Shown here: positions 39,769-50,229 of the stretch, one piece after another
Numbering within the stretch: the first letter of the stretch is position 1
Layout of the letters: the number at the start of each line of letters is the position of its first letter
Assembly: GCF_024758505.1 (NCBI RefSeq)
Contig: NZ_CP077970.1
Span: 310,001 to 374,000, forward strand
DNA: 64,000 bases
Reading direction: 5' to 3'
Origin: Bradyrhizobium arachidis
GTDB lineage: Bacteria; Pseudomonadota; Alphaproteobacteria; Rhizobiales; Xanthobacteraceae
Translations under genes and position numbers: made by a program
The notes under the pieces: generated by a model
Seen by the model: the letters and a program-made list of their open reading frames with translations, nothing else
Databases searched by the model: none
Told to the model about the DNA's origin: nothing

Positions 39769-41319
39769 TCAACCGCCCTGGTCGTGCGGAGCAGGCCGTT
39801 TCAGGGCATTCGCCGCCTCGCGCCAGGAGGCGACGCCCAGGGTCTGGATCAGCAGGGCATAGACCGCGATTCCGGCCGCAATCTGGATGGCGACGGCGAG
39901 GAGCCTGACGACGCCATGGCTGCCGGCGGGCGCCAGGGCGGAGGTCAGCCACAGCAGGGCACCCATTGCGAGCGCGGCGAGTACGATCCGCGGCAGCCGG
40001 CGCCGCGCGGCGGCGTCGACGGAGAAGCCGAATTCGGTGGCGCCCTTGCGTAGCAGGGACGCCGCGCTGCTCCAGGCGCCGGCCGCGATGCCGGCGGCGA
40101 TCCCCGGCGCGCCGTACAAGCGGCCGAGCACGAAGGCGAGCGCCACCGCGACTACAAAGCCCTTCAGAGTTGCCAGCAGCGGCGTCATCGTGTCGCTGCG
40201 CGCGTAAAAGGCCGGCGACAGCGCCTTGATCAGGACGTGGGCTGGCAGGCCGAGCGAAAGCCACATCAGCGCCTGGGCGGTTGCAGCGCTGTCGTTGGCC
40301 GAGAAGGCCCCGTGCTCGAACAGCAGCCGCACGATCGGTCCCGCCAGCACGATCAGGCCGAGCGTTGCGGGCAGCGCGAGCCCGGTCGCAAGCTCAAGCG
40401 CACGCGACTCGGCATGGACGGTCGCCGCGCGATCACCGGCCGCGCTCGCGCGTGTCAGCTCCGGCACCAGCACAGTGCCCATGGCGACGCCGACGATGCC
40501 GAGCGGCAGCTCGATCAGGCGATTGGCGAAATAGAGCCAGGACACCGCCGACGGCGTTGCGGATGCGATGATCGCGCCGGCCACCATCAGCCATTGCGGA
40601 CCGGAGCTTGCGATCATGCCGGGGATCGCCTTGGCGAAGAAGCCGCGCATCTCCTTGTCGAACGTCACGCGCAAGGGCGTGGCGAGTTGCGCGCTTCGTT
40701 GCGACAGCAGCATCAGCAATTGCAGCAGGCCGGCGATGCCGACGGTCGCGGCCAGTGCCCATGCCGCGTGCGTCGCATCCGTGTGCCATAGCAGCAGTGC
40801 CGCGATCGTCGCGATCAGGGCGATGTTGAACAGCAGCGGCGAGAACGCGGTCAGTGCAAAGCGACCTTGTGCGTTCAAAAGCCCCATCAGCACTGTGACC
40901 GGACCGGCGAAGGCGAGATAGGGCAGCATCAGCCGCGCGTTCGCGACGGCAAGATCGAGCGTGTCGCTGCCGATGAAGCCGGGCGCGATCACCTTGATGA
41001 TCAGCGGCATCACCTGTGCGATGACGATCGAGGCCGCAATCAGCGCCGCGCTGACGGTGCCGAGCACGCGGCCCGCGAAGGCAGATGCAGCCTCCTCACC
41101 GTCGCGCGCGCGCAGGCCCAGCCATGCCGGAACGAGCGCCGCATTGAGCGCGCCTTCGCTGAGCAGCCGCCGCACCACATTGACGAGCTGGAACGCCGCC
41201 AGGAACGCATCCGCCACCGCGCCGGTGCCGAGCAGGGCCGCGATCAGGGAATCGCGCGCAAAGCCCAGCAGCCGCGAGGCCAGCGTTCCCGTCGACACCG
41301 TCAGGAAGGAGCGGATCAT
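39769..41319 (-). CDS. murJ: Lipid II flippase MurJ
   Basis: 516 residues, polytopic inner-membrane protein with about 14 hydrophobic helices throughout. Translocates lipid II for peptidoglycan synthesis. The MviN/MurJ signature is seen in LASRLLGFARDSLIAALLG, the RRLLSEGALNAALVPAWLG block and the PALRxP-like central cavity helices. Followed by trpS on the same strand. The divergent PfkB gene begins 123 bases upstream. Confidence 0.96.
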   Translation of the reverse strand: MIRSFLTVSTGTLASRLLGFARDSLIAALLGTGAVADAFLAAFQLVNVVRRLLSEGALNAALVPAWLGLRARDGEEAASAFAGRVLGTVSAALIAASIVIAQVMPLIIKVIAPGFIGSDTLDLAVANARLMLPYLAFAGPVTVLMGLLNAQGRFALTAFSPLLFNIALIATIAALLLWHTDATHAAWALAATVGIAGLLQLLMLLSQRSAQLATPLRVTFDKEMRGFFAKAIPGMIASSGPQWLMVAGAIIASATPSAVSWLYFANRLIELPLGIVGVAMGTVLVPELTRASAAGDRAATVHAESRALELATGLALPATLGLIVLAGPIVRLLFEHGAFSANDSAATAQALMWLSLGLPAHVLIKALSPAFYARSDTMTPLLATLKGFVVAVALAFVLGRLYGAPGIAAGIAAGAWSSAASLLRKGATEFGFSVDAAARRRLPRIVLAALAMGALLWLTSALAPAGSHGVVRLLAVAIQIAAGIAVYALLIQTLGVASWREAANALKRPAPHDQGG

Positions 41320-41442
41320 GGTTCTTGCATAATACCGTTGCTTGCCCGCGCGGGGGCTGACGTGATAGGCCGCGAGCCGTAATTCAGAGCAGATGAAGCG
41401 GATTCTCCGCGCAACCGCAATTGGGCAACGGGATCAAGGTGA

Positions 41443-42444
41443 ATGGCTGACGCGAAATATGACGTTCTGGGCATCGGCAACGCGCTGTTCGACGTGCTGG
41501 TCACGACCGACGAGGCCTTTCTGGCCAAGCATGGCATGACCAAGGGCAGCATGTCCCTGATCGACGAGGCCCGTGCCGCGGCCATCTACAAGGACATGGG
41601 CCCGGCGACCGAAGTGTCCGGCGGTTCGGCCGCCAACACCATCGTCGGCATCGCGAGCCTGGGGGCGCGGGCCGCCTATGTCGGCAAGGTCAAGGACGAC
41701 AAGATCGGCGAGCTCTATGTGCACGACATCCGCTCAGCCGGCGTCGCCTTCGACACTCCGGCCGCCAAGTCTGGCCCGGCCACCGGCTGCTCCTACATCC
41801 TGGTGACGCCGGACGGCGAGCGCACCATGAACACCTATCTCGGTGCGGCCCAGGACCTGTCGCCCGCCGACATCAATCCGGACGAGATCGCGGCCGCGCG
41901 CATCGTCTATCTCGAGGGCTATCTCTGGGACCCCAAGAACGCGAAGGACGCCTTCGTCAAGGCCGCCAAGATCGCGCATGATGCAAAGCGCAAGGTGGCG
42001 CTGACGCTGTCGGATTCCTTCTGCGTCGATCGCTATCGCGACGAATTTCTGGCGCTGATGAAGAACGGCACTGTCGACATCGTGTTCGCCAACGAATCCG
42101 AGCTGCACTCGCTCTACCAGACCTCGGACTTCGCCACCGCGCTGAAGCAACTGCGCAACGACGTCAATCTCGGCGTGGTCACGCGCAGCGAAAAAGGCTG
42201 CGTCGCCATCTCGCCGCAGGACGCTGTCGAGGTCGCAGCCGCGCCGATCGCAAAGCTCGTGGACACCACCGGCGCCGGCGACCTCTTCGCCGCCGGCTTC
42301 CTGTTCGGCCTCGCGCGCGACCTGCCGCACAAGACTGCAGGCCAGCTCGGTGCGCTCGCCGCGGCTGAGGTGATCCAGCACATCGGCGCACGTCCGCTCG
42401 TGTCGCTGAAGCAGCTTGCGCAGGAAAACGGGCTGGCGATTTAG
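41443..42444 (+). CDS. PfkB-family carbohydrate/adenosine kinase
   Basis: 333 residues. Ribokinase fold: the N-terminal PfkB signature spans GGSAANTIVGIASLGARAAY, and the catalytic anion hole and base are in DTTGAGDLFAAGFLFGLA. Overall closest in memory to the adenosine-kinase-like group of alphaproteobacteria. Phosphorylates a sugar or nucleoside hydroxyl with ATP; the exact substrate is not proven. Family B repeat follows. Confidence 0.9.
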   Translation: MADAKYDVLGIGNALFDVLVTTDEAFLAKHGMTKGSMSLIDEARAAAIYKDMGPATEVSGGSAANTIVGIASLGARAAYVGKVKDDKIGELYVHDIRSAGVAFDTPAAKSGPATGCSYILVTPDGERTMNTYLGAAQDLSPADINPDEIAAARIVYLEGYLWDPKNAKDAFVKAAKIAHDAKRKVALTLSDSFCVDRYRDEFLALMKNGTVDIVFANESELHSLYQTSDFATALKQLRNDVNLGVVTRSEKGCVAISPQDAVEVAAAPIAKLVDTTGAGDLFAAGFLFGLARDLPHKTAGQLGALAAAEVIQHIGARPLVSLKQLAQENGLAI

Positions 42445-42450
42445 CACACT

Positions 42451-42584
42451 GTCGTCCCGGGGCGCGCGAAGCGCGAGCCCGGGACCCATAACCCCAGGGA
42501 GAAGTTTGGCGAAGACTCGGGGTTACCGCCGTCGCGCCACAACCGCTCCCTGGGGTAATGGGTCCTGGCTTTCGCCAGGACGAC
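42451..42584. repeat. Palindromic repeat, family B
   Basis: gtcgtcccgggg ... cccgggacccataacccc, a spacer containing tttggcgaagactcg, then ctggggtaatgggtcctgg ... ccaggacgac. The spacer phrase recurs in 45016-45183 and 52911-53089. It lies between convergent genes. Confidence 0.85.
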
Positions 42585-42611
42585 ACCGAGAATGAGGCGC
42601 AGCCGCGCCTC

Positions 42612-44141
42612 TTACTTCTTTGCGTAAATATCCTTGTAAGTGTCGCGCAAAATATTCTTCTGCACCTTGCCCATGGTGTTGCGCGGCAGTTCGTCGACGA
42701 CGAACACACGCTTCGGCATCTTGAACTTTGCCAACCGTCCGTCGAGCGCCTTCAGCACTGAGGCTTCGCTCACCTCGGCCCCCTTGTTGCAGACGAGCAC
42801 GGCCGTGACGCCCTCGCCGAAATCGGCATGGGGTACGCCGATCACGGCTGACTCGATCACGCCCGGCATCGCGTCGATCTCGCTCTCGATTTCCTTCGGG
42901 TAGACGTTGAATCCGCCCGAGATCACGAGATCCTTGCCGCGGCCGAGGATGTGGACGTAGCCTTTTGCGTCGATCTTGCCGAGGTCGCCGGTGATGAAGA
43001 AGCCGTCGGGCCGGAATTCCGACTTCGTCTTTTCCGGCATGCGCCAATAGCCCTTGAACACGTTCGGGCCCTTCACCTCGATCATGCCGATCTCGTCGCG
43101 CGCGAGCTCCTTGCCGGTCTCGGGCTCGGTGACGCGCAACGAAACGCCGGGCAGGGGAAAGCCGACCGCGCCGGGCACGCGCTCGCCGTCATAGGGGTTC
43201 GACGTGTTCATGTTGGTTTCGGTCATGCCGTAGCGCTCGAGCACGGCATGCCCCGTACGCGCCGACCATTCGCGATGCGTCTCGGCCAGCAGCGGCGCCG
43301 AGCCCGAGATGAACAGGCGCATGTGCTTCGTCGTCTCATGCGACAGCGCGGGATTTTGCAGGAGGCGCGTATAGAAGGTCGGCACGCCCATCAGCACGCT
43401 GGCGCGCGCCATCAGCTTGATGATCAGGTCCGGATCGAGTTTTGGCAGGAAGATCATCGACGCGCGCGAGAACAGCGTGACGTTGGTCGCCACGAACAGG
43501 CCGTGCGTGTGGTAGATCGGCAGCGCGTGGATCAAGACGTCCTTGTCGGTGAAGCGCCAGTAGTCGACCAGGCTCAGCGAGTTCGACGCGAGATTGTCGT
43601 GCGTGAGCATCGCGCCCTTGGAGCGGCCGGTGGTGCCTGACGTGTAGAGGATCGCGGCGAGATCGTCGGCCGCGCGCGGCACGGTCGCAAATTCGCTCTT
43701 CGCCTTGGCGGCGGCATCCGTCAGCGACCCCTTGCCGTCGGGCCCGAGCGTCTCGACCTTGGCCTTCACTTTTGCGGCGATCGCAGCGAGGCCTTCGGCC
43801 TTCGAGGGATCGCACACCACCAGCGACGGCTCGGCATCGGTGATGAAGTAGTCGAGCTCGTTCAGCGTGTAGGCGGTGTTGAGCGGCAGATAGACCGCGC
43901 CGGCGCGCACGGTGCCGAGATACAGCACGATGTTGGCGACGGATTTTTCGACCTGCACGGCGACGCGATCGCCGGGTTTCACCCCGCGCTCGACCAGCAC
44001 GTTCGCCATCTGGCCTGCGCGCGCGATCAGATCGCCATAGCTGATGCGGCCGCCGTCCTGCGTCTCGATCGCGAGGCGCGTCGGATCGTCCAGGCCGTCG
44101 AACAGGCGGGAAAACAAATTGGCGTTGGCAGCTTGCTTCAT
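42612..44141 (-). CDS. matB: Malonyl-CoA synthetase MatB
   Basis: 509 residues from the ATG at 44141; the frame continues upstream over the divergent gene as a shadow. An ANL-superfamily ligase that makes malonyl-CoA from malonate, ATP and CoA via malonyl-AMP. The phosphate loop ILYTSGTTGRSKGAML is at about 164-179, with ERYGMTETNMNTSNPYD, the hinge region GRGKDLVISGGFNVYPKEIE and the catalytic Lys492 in RNTMGKVQK. It matches the R. palustris enzyme over its whole length. No matA or matC beside it. Confidence 0.95.
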   Translation of the reverse strand: MKQAANANLFSRLFDGLDDPTRLAIETQDGGRISYGDLIARAGQMANVLVERGVKPGDRVAVQVEKSVANIVLYLGTVRAGAVYLPLNTAYTLNELDYFITDAEPSLVVCDPSKAEGLAAIAAKVKAKVETLGPDGKGSLTDAAAKAKSEFATVPRAADDLAAILYTSGTTGRSKGAMLTHDNLASNSLSLVDYWRFTDKDVLIHALPIYHTHGLFVATNVTLFSRASMIFLPKLDPDLIIKLMARASVLMGVPTFYTRLLQNPALSHETTKHMRLFISGSAPLLAETHREWSARTGHAVLERYGMTETNMNTSNPYDGERVPGAVGFPLPGVSLRVTEPETGKELARDEIGMIEVKGPNVFKGYWRMPEKTKSEFRPDGFFITGDLGKIDAKGYVHILGRGKDLVISGGFNVYPKEIESEIDAMPGVIESAVIGVPHADFGEGVTAVLVCNKGAEVSEASVLKALDGRLAKFKMPKRVFVVDELPRNTMGKVQKNILRDTYKDIYAKK

Positions 44142-44228
44142 GCGACAGTCCCTCACCGGCACCAGCCGGCCAAAAGCGAGGGCTGGATTAGCAAAAACAG
44201 CCCCGATCAAGCAACGGAGACAGTTTGC

Positions 44229-45002
44229 ATGACAAAAGGTGGGAAACGCGTGGCAAAGCACGTGGCCTGGGTCACGGGCGGCGGCAGCGGGATCGGGGAG
44301 GCCGGCGCGGAGGCGCTCGCGGCCGACGGCTGGACGGTGGTGGTGTCCGGCCGGCGCAAGGAGCAGCTCGATTCCGTGGTTGCGAAGATCACCAAGGCCG
44401 GCGGCGCTGCGGAAGCGATTGCGCTTGATGTGTCCAGCGCTGCGGCCGCCCAGAAGGCTGCCGACGCCATCGTGGCCAAGCATGGCCGCATCGATCTGCT
44501 GGTCAACAATGCCGGCATCAACGTTCCCAAGCGAAGCTGGAAGGACATGGAACTGGAGGGATGGGACCAGCTCGTCCAGGTCAATCTCAACGGCGTGCTC
44601 TATTGCATGCGCGCGGTGCTGCCGACGATGCGCAAGCAGCAGGACGGCTCGATCATCAACGTCTCGTCTTGGGCCGGCCGCCATGTCTCGAAGATGCCGG
44701 GCCCGGCCTACACCACGACCAAACATGCGGTGCTGGCGCTGACCCATTCCTTCAACATGGACGAATGCGTCAACGGTCTGCGCGCCTGCTGCCTGATGCC
44801 GGGCGAGGTGGCAACGCCGATCCTGAAACTGCGCCCGGTCGTGCCGAGCGAGGCGGAGCAGGCCAAGATGCTGCAATCCGAAGATCTCGGCCGCACCATC
44901 GCGTTCATTGCCTCGATGCCGGCGCGGGTCTGCGTCAACGAAGTCCTGATCAGCCCGACGCATAATCGCGGGTTCATCCAGACGCCGAACAACAGGGATT
45001 GA
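44229..45002 (+). CDS. SDR-family NAD(P)-dependent oxidoreductase
   Basis: 257 residues from the ATG at 44229. A classical short-chain dehydrogenase: TGGGSGIG cofactor loop (about 16-23), NNAG, catalytic Ser in INVSSWAG, and Tyr-x3-Lys in AYTTTKHAV. The substrate-binding tail is specific to this branch; substrate unknown. It diverges from matB with 87 bases between the starts, so a shared control region is likely. Confidence 0.92.
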   Translation: MTKGGKRVAKHVAWVTGGGSGIGEAGAEALAADGWTVVVSGRRKEQLDSVVAKITKAGGAAEAIALDVSSAAAAQKAADAIVAKHGRIDLLVNNAGINVPKRSWKDMELEGWDQLVQVNLNGVLYCMRAVLPTMRKQQDGSIINVSSWAGRHVSKMPGPAYTTTKHAVLALTHSFNMDECVNGLRACCLMPGEVATPILKLRPVVPSEAEQAKMLQSEDLGRTIAFIASMPARVCVNEVLISPTHNRGFIQTPNNRD

Positions 45003-45015
45003 GTTTTTCCATCCT

Positions 45016-45183
45016 GTCGTCCTGGACAAGCGCAGCTCCTGGCAACGCGTAGCGTTGTCAGGAGCGAAGCGCAGATCCAGGACCCATTACCCCAAGGAGT
45101 AGTTTGGCGAAGACTCGTGGTTGCCAGCGTCGCGCCACGATTCCTCCCTGGGGTAATGGGTCCTGGCTTTCGCCAGGACGACG
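45016..45183. repeat. Palindromic repeat, family B
   Basis: gtcgtcctggacaagcgcag ... gatccaggacccattacccc, the tttggcgaagactcg spacer, then ctggggtaatgggtcctgg ... ccaggacgac. Arms pair over tens of bases. Confidence 0.85.
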
Positions 45184-45242
45184 GTGGAGACCCCACGGCC
45201 TCCCCTCGCCAAAGTTTCACGCATCACAAAGAATTTTTGTCC

Positions 45243-45268
45243 GAAACCGCCTCGCAAATCCTCCCGTA
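45243..45268 (+). promoter_or_regulatory. ECF-sigma-like promoter upstream of the fasciclin gene
   Basis: GAAACC (45243-45248), 16 bases, CGTA (45265-45268). This fits the AAC-type -35 and CGT-type -10 of many ECF sigma factors and lacks a sigma-70 -10. It lies about 92 bases before the ATG. Confidence 0.4.
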
Positions 45269-45360
45269 GTTCGGCCAACGACGACGCAACGCAGGTGTCG
45301 TTGTTGCCCCAACTCAAGCGCCGGCGGCAGCCCGCCGGACCAACTATCGGGAGACTCTCC

Positions 45361-45915
45361 ATGTCGAAGCGTATTGCCTATCTCGCCGCTGCAGCCTTCA
45401 GCGCACTGGCCCTCACCGCCACCGTCATCGCCCCCGCCTCCGCCGAGGAAAAGACCGTGATGGTCGGCGGCGCCGCGATGTATCCCTCCAAGAACATCGT
45501 CCAGAACGCCGTCAATTCGAAGGACCACACCACGCTGGTCGCGGCGGTGAAGGCGGCCGGTCTGGTTCCGACGCTGGAAGGCAAGGGCCCGTTCACGGTG
45601 TTTGCGCCGACCAACGCCGCCTTCGGCAAGCTGCCGGCCGGCACCGTCGACACGCTGGTCAAGCCTGAGAACAAGGCGACCCTGACCAAGATCCTCACCT
45701 ACCATGTCGTGCCCGGCAAGCTCGAAGCCTCCGACCTCACCGAAGGCAAGAAGCTGAAGACCGCCGAGGGCGAGGAACTCACCGTCAAGAAGATGGACGG
45801 CAAGACCTGGATCGTCGATGCCAAGGGTGGCACCTCGATGGTGACGATCTCCAACGTCAACCAGTCGAACGGCGTCATCCATGTGGTCGACACCGTGCTG
45901 ATGCCGGCGAGCTAA
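45361..45915 (+). CDS. Secreted fasciclin (FAS1) domain protein
   Basis: 184 residues. A signal peptide ends in APASAEE near residue 28. A single FAS1/beta-Ig-H3 domain (about 45-183) shows the H1 motif GPFTVFAPTNAAF and the H2-type ILTYHVVPGKL, with VIHVVDTVLMP at the end. Bacterial FAS1 proteins are exported and implicated in adhesion or oxidative-stress-linked ECF regulons. ATG chosen because it gives the signal peptide and has GGGAG upstream. A strong terminator follows. Confidence 0.94.
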   Translation: MSKRIAYLAAAAFSALALTATVIAPASAEEKTVMVGGAAMYPSKNIVQNAVNSKDHTTLVAAVKAAGLVPTLEGKGPFTVFAPTNAAFGKLPAGTVDTLVKPENKATLTKILTYHVVPGKLEASDLTEGKKLKTAEGEELTVKKMDGKTWIVDAKGGTSMVTISNVNQSNGVIHVVDTVLMPAS

Positions 45916-45961
45916 ACACCGGACGACCCTGTTTCATCCCCCTGACAGGGTGCGGCGAAAC

Positions 45962-45993
45962 GCGAGCCGGGGGTCCCTCCGGCTCGCTTTTTT
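45962..45993 (+). terminator. Terminator of the fasciclin gene
   Basis: 9-bp perfect stem gcgagccgg/ccggctcgc, 8-base loop, then six T residues. A textbook intrinsic terminator. Confidence 0.9.
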
Positions 45994-46100
45994 GTGACTA
46001 CCATGCGTCCCCGGCATCGATTCGATAGGCCGGCCGGCGTAACGAAACCGGCATTGCGGCGTATACTCGTCATCACGCGATCTCACAGAACGGAACCGTC

Positions 46101-46730
46101 ATGTCCACCCTAGCAGCAGCCGAGACATCTGCGAGCGCCGCGCCGGCCAAAATCATCCAGCCGGCCTGGGTCCGGACCATGCACTGGATCAACGCCGTTG
46201 CCATGATCCTGATGATCATGTCGGGCTGGCAGATCTACAACGCCTCGCCGCTGTTCGACTTCACCTTCTCGCGCGACATCACGCTCGGCGGCTGGCTCGG
46301 CGGTGCGCTGCTCTGGCATTTTGCGGCGATGTGGCTTTTGATGATCAACGGCCTTGCCTATCTCGTCACGGGTTTTGCCACCGGCCGCTTCCGCAAAAAG
46401 CTCCTGCCGATCACGCCGGCGGGTGTGATCGGTGACGTCAAGGCCGCGCTCACCTTCAAGCTCAGCCATGACGATCTCACCGTCTACAATTACGTGCAGC
46501 GAACGCTCTATGCCGGGATCATCGTGGTCGGCGTGCTCGTGGTGCTGTCGGGCCTGTCGATCTGGAAGCCCGTGCAGCTCCATTGGCTGGTGACGCTGTT
46601 CGGCGACTACCCGACCGCGCGCTACGTGCACTTCTTCTGCATGGTCGCGATCTGCGCCTTCCTCGTCATCCACGTCGCGCTTGCGCTGCTCGTTCCGAAG
46701 AGCCTGCGCGCGATGATCATCGGTCGCTGA
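46101..46730 (+). CDS. Membrane cytochrome b (b561-type) subunit
   Basis: 209 residues. Four hydrophobic helices (around 25-48, 65-92, 135-157 and 172-200). Candidate heme-ligand histidines lie in WVRTMHWINAVAM, LLWHFAAMWLL and the last helix FFCMVAICAFLVIHVAL. Resembles the cytochrome b subunits that link periplasmic molybdoenzymes to the quinone pool. The molybdopterin oxidoreductase gene follows after 15 bases, so the two probably form a complex. Confidence 0.9.
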   Translation: MSTLAAAETSASAAPAKIIQPAWVRTMHWINAVAMILMIMSGWQIYNASPLFDFTFSRDITLGGWLGGALLWHFAAMWLLMINGLAYLVTGFATGRFRKKLLPITPAGVIGDVKAALTFKLSHDDLTVYNYVQRTLYAGIIVVGVLVVLSGLSIWKPVQLHWLVTLFGDYPTARYVHFFCMVAICAFLVIHVALALLVPKSLRAMIIGR

Positions 46731-46745
46731 TTAGGAGACTGAAAC

Positions 46746-47528
46746 ATGGCCAAGCGTCCGTTCCTGATCCCCGGCGTCGACAAGCGTCTCCTCGTCAAGG
46801 ACTCGCTGAAAGTGATGCCTGATCTGACCCGTCGCCGCTTCCTAACGGCCGGCGCAAGTTTTGGCGCGCTGACGATGCTGACCGGCTGCGACGTGATCGA
46901 CTCATCGTCCGCCGAGGAGATGCTGAAGACGGTGTCGAAATTCAACGATGCCGTTCAGGCCTTCATCTTCAATCCGGATGCGCTGGCCCCGACTTTTCCA
47001 GAGAGCGCCATCACAAAACCGTTCCCGTTCAACGCCTATTACAGCCTCGACGAGGCGCCCGAGGTCGACGGCAAGGCCTGGAAGCTCGAAGTGCGCGGGC
47101 TCGTCGACAACAAGAAGTCGTGGACGCTGGACGAGCTCAATCAGTTGCCGCAGGTCACGCAAATCACGCGGCACATCTGTGTCGAGGGCTGGAGCGCGAT
47201 CGGAAGCTGGACCGGCACGCCACTCCGCGATTTCCTCAAATTGATCGGCGCCGACATGCGCGCAAAATATGTCTGGTTCCAGTGCGCCGACAAGGACGGC
47301 TACAACTCACCACTGGACATGCGCAGCGCGCTGCATCCGCAGACGCAGATGACGTTCAAATTCGCCGGCGAAACCTTGCCGGTCGCCTACGGTTTTCCGA
47401 TGAAGATCCGCGTGCCCACGAAGCTCGGCTTCAAGAATCCAAAGTACGTGGTCTCGATGGAAGTCACCAACGACTACAAGGGCGGCTACTGGGAAGACCA
47501 GGGGTACAATTCGTTCAGCGGGAGCTAG
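46746..47528 (+). CDS. Molybdopterin-dependent oxidoreductase (sulfite oxidase fold), Tat-exported
   Basis: 260 residues. A twin-arginine motif (TRRRFLTAG) starts near residue 30, followed by a hydrophobic stretch ending in LTGC, a possible lipobox. The sulfite-oxidase-fold Mo-binding domain has the ligand Cys in RHICVEGWSAIGSWTG; PTKLGFKNPKYVVSMEVT is the conserved end block. The mature protein would be periplasmic and perhaps membrane-anchored, giving electrons to the cytochrome b encoded just upstream. Substrate unknown. RBS AGGAG. Confidence 0.9.
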   Translation: MAKRPFLIPGVDKRLLVKDSLKVMPDLTRRRFLTAGASFGALTMLTGCDVIDSSSAEEMLKTVSKFNDAVQAFIFNPDALAPTFPESAITKPFPFNAYYSLDEAPEVDGKAWKLEVRGLVDNKKSWTLDELNQLPQVTQITRHICVEGWSAIGSWTGTPLRDFLKLIGADMRAKYVWFQCADKDGYNSPLDMRSALHPQTQMTFKFAGETLPVAYGFPMKIRVPTKLGFKNPKYVVSMEVTNDYKGGYWEDQGYNSFSGS

Positions 47529-47538
47529 CTCCGCAGCA

Positions 47539-47648
47539 GTAGGGTGGGTTAGCGAAGCGTAACCCACCACTTCTGTGGCCGCGTAAAAGAGGTGGGTTAC
47601 GCCCAGCGAATTGCGCTTCGCGCAATCGCAAGGCTAACCCACCCTACG
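47539..47648. repeat. Palindromic repeat, family E
   Basis: gtagggtgggttagcgaagc at one end and gctaacccaccctac at the other, with an inner taacccacc/ggtgggtta pair. The TAG stop of the MFS gene (47644-47646, minus strand) lies inside the outer arm. Confidence 0.8.
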
Positions 47649-48861
47649 GCACCGAATGCTTCGGACCCACCTTCCGCTGACACAGCGCCGCGACCGCCCC
47701 GAGCGCCAGCAGCGCAGCCGACACGTTCAGCGCATATGACAGGCTCCCCAGCGCATCGGTGATCGCACCCACCACGATCGGCCCGAGCGTCTGCCCGACG
47801 CCGAACGAGATCGTCATCGCTGCGATCGCGGTCGGCCAGGCCGCGGCTGGATAGTTGAAGCGCACGAAGGCGGTGGTCGAGCCGACCACGGCAAAGAAGG
47901 CGACGCCGAACACGATGGCGGAGGTCGCAAGCCATGCGGTCGACGTCCCGAGAATCGGGAGCGCCGCACCGAGCGCGTTGGTGCCGAGGATGATCGCGGT
48001 CGCGAGCCCGCCGCGGTCCAGCGCCAGCACGCGCCGCCAGAACCACGGCGTGACGAAGGCGCTGACCCCGATCAGGCCCCAGAACGCCGCCTGTGCCGCA
48101 GCGCCGCCGCCGGCGTCGCGCACATAGGCGATCATGAAGGTCATGTAGGCGATGTAGCCCGCGCCGAACATGAAGTAGGCGGCGAGATAGATCAGCACCG
48201 GCAGTATGGAGAACGAGGCGCCGCTACCTTCCGCAAAGTTTGTCGTGCTCTCGATGCGGATCAGAAACAGTGGGATCGTCATGGCGGCTGAGAGCAGCGT
48301 CAGCGCCCACCACACGATCCACCACGAGCCCGGACCGAACCACTGCAACGTGAAGGGTGCAATGAGCCCGGAGGCGAGGATGCCGATCCCGGGGCCGGCA
48401 TAGAACAGGCTGAGCAGGAAATTGGCCCGCTCCGGCCGCGACTGGGCGATCACGGCGGTGAGCGCGCCGCCGGCCACGAACCCGGCCGCTGCGCCGAGCC
48501 CGGCGACCAGCCGGGCCAGGCTCAGGGCCCAAAAATTGCCCGTCAGCGCGCACAGCGCGAGCGAGGCGAGGCAGGCCAGGGTTCCGCCGCGGATCGCCGC
48601 CGCCCAGCCGACCCGCTTGATCAGCCGGGAGGCCATCAGCGCGCCCGCCAGATAGCCGACGGCGTTGATGGTGTTCATGAAACCGGCGGCCGAATAGGAC
48701 CAGTGCAGGGAATCCCGCATGTCCGGCAGCACCAGCGCATAGGCAAAGCGGCCGATGCCGAGCCCGACGGTGGCGCCGAGCGACAGCGTCAGGATCAGCC
48801 GCGCGGGATGCGCGTGGTGCGAGGGGCGGCGGTCTTGAGCAAAGCTGTCTTGGGCGTGCAA
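47644..48861 (-). CDS. MFS transporter, YbfB/YjiJ family
   Basis: 405 residues from a TTG at 48861; no well-placed ATG gives a sensible N-terminus, and the frame remains open to 48948, so the start is uncertain. Twelve hydrophobic segments with a Gly-rich first helix [19 protein letters not shown] typical of the YbfB/YjiJ group and the RLIKRVGW loop after helix 2. An inner-membrane permease, perhaps an efflux protein; substrate unknown. Its last codon and stop are supplied by a palindromic repeat. Confidence 0.85.
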   Translation of the reverse strand: MHAQDSFAQDRRPSHHAHPARLILTLSLGATVGLGIGRFAYALVLPDMRDSLHWSYSAAGFMNTINAVGYLAGALMASRLIKRVGWAAAIRGGTLACLASLALCALTGNFWALSLARLVAGLGAAAGFVAGGALTAVIAQSRPERANFLLSLFYAGPGIGILASGLIAPFTLQWFGPGSWWIVWWALTLLSAAMTIPLFLIRIESTTNFAEGSGASFSILPVLIYLAAYFMFGAGYIAYMTFMIAYVRDAGGGAAAQAAFWGLIGVSAFVTPWFWRRVLALDRGGLATAIILGTNALGAALPILGTSTAWLATSAIVFGVAFFAVVGSTTAFVRFNYPAAAWPTAIAAMTISFGVGQTLGPIVVGAITDALGSLSYALNVSAALLALGAVAALCQRKVGPKHSVP

Positions 48862-48973
48862 GAGGTACTCCGGCAAGGTCGGACTGTGGCAGACCCCGCC
48901 GCCCCTGCACAGGCACGTCCCGGCAATGGTGTCTTGCCAAGCCTGCAATGCCGCACTAGCACTCCGCCCCGAC

Positions 48974-49084
48974 CGTCATTCCGGGGCGCGCCGTTAGGCG
49001 CGAGCCCGGAATCCATTTTCCCGCGCGCGCTGTGGCCCGATGGATTCCGGGCTCGCTCGCTTTGCTCGCGCCCCGGAATGACGA
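48974..49084. repeat. Palindromic repeat, family A
   Basis: cgtcattccggggcgcgcc ... gagcccggaatccat and the reverse block atggattccgggctc ... ccccggaatgacg. It lies just before leuB. Confidence 0.85.
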
Positions 49085-49107
49085 CAGAGGATCGAGAGGA
49101 ACGGACC

Positions 49108-50220
<1,113 letters not shown>

Positions 50221-50229
50221 GGCTCACGC

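Larger units (their letters stand above)
45003..45360. other. Intergenic region before the fasciclin gene
   Basis: 358 bases: a family B palindromic repeat (45016-45183), then a G+C-poorer stretch with an ECF-type promoter candidate (45243-45268) and a leader of about 90 bases with a GGGAG ribosome-binding site. No gene seen. Confidence 0.7.
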
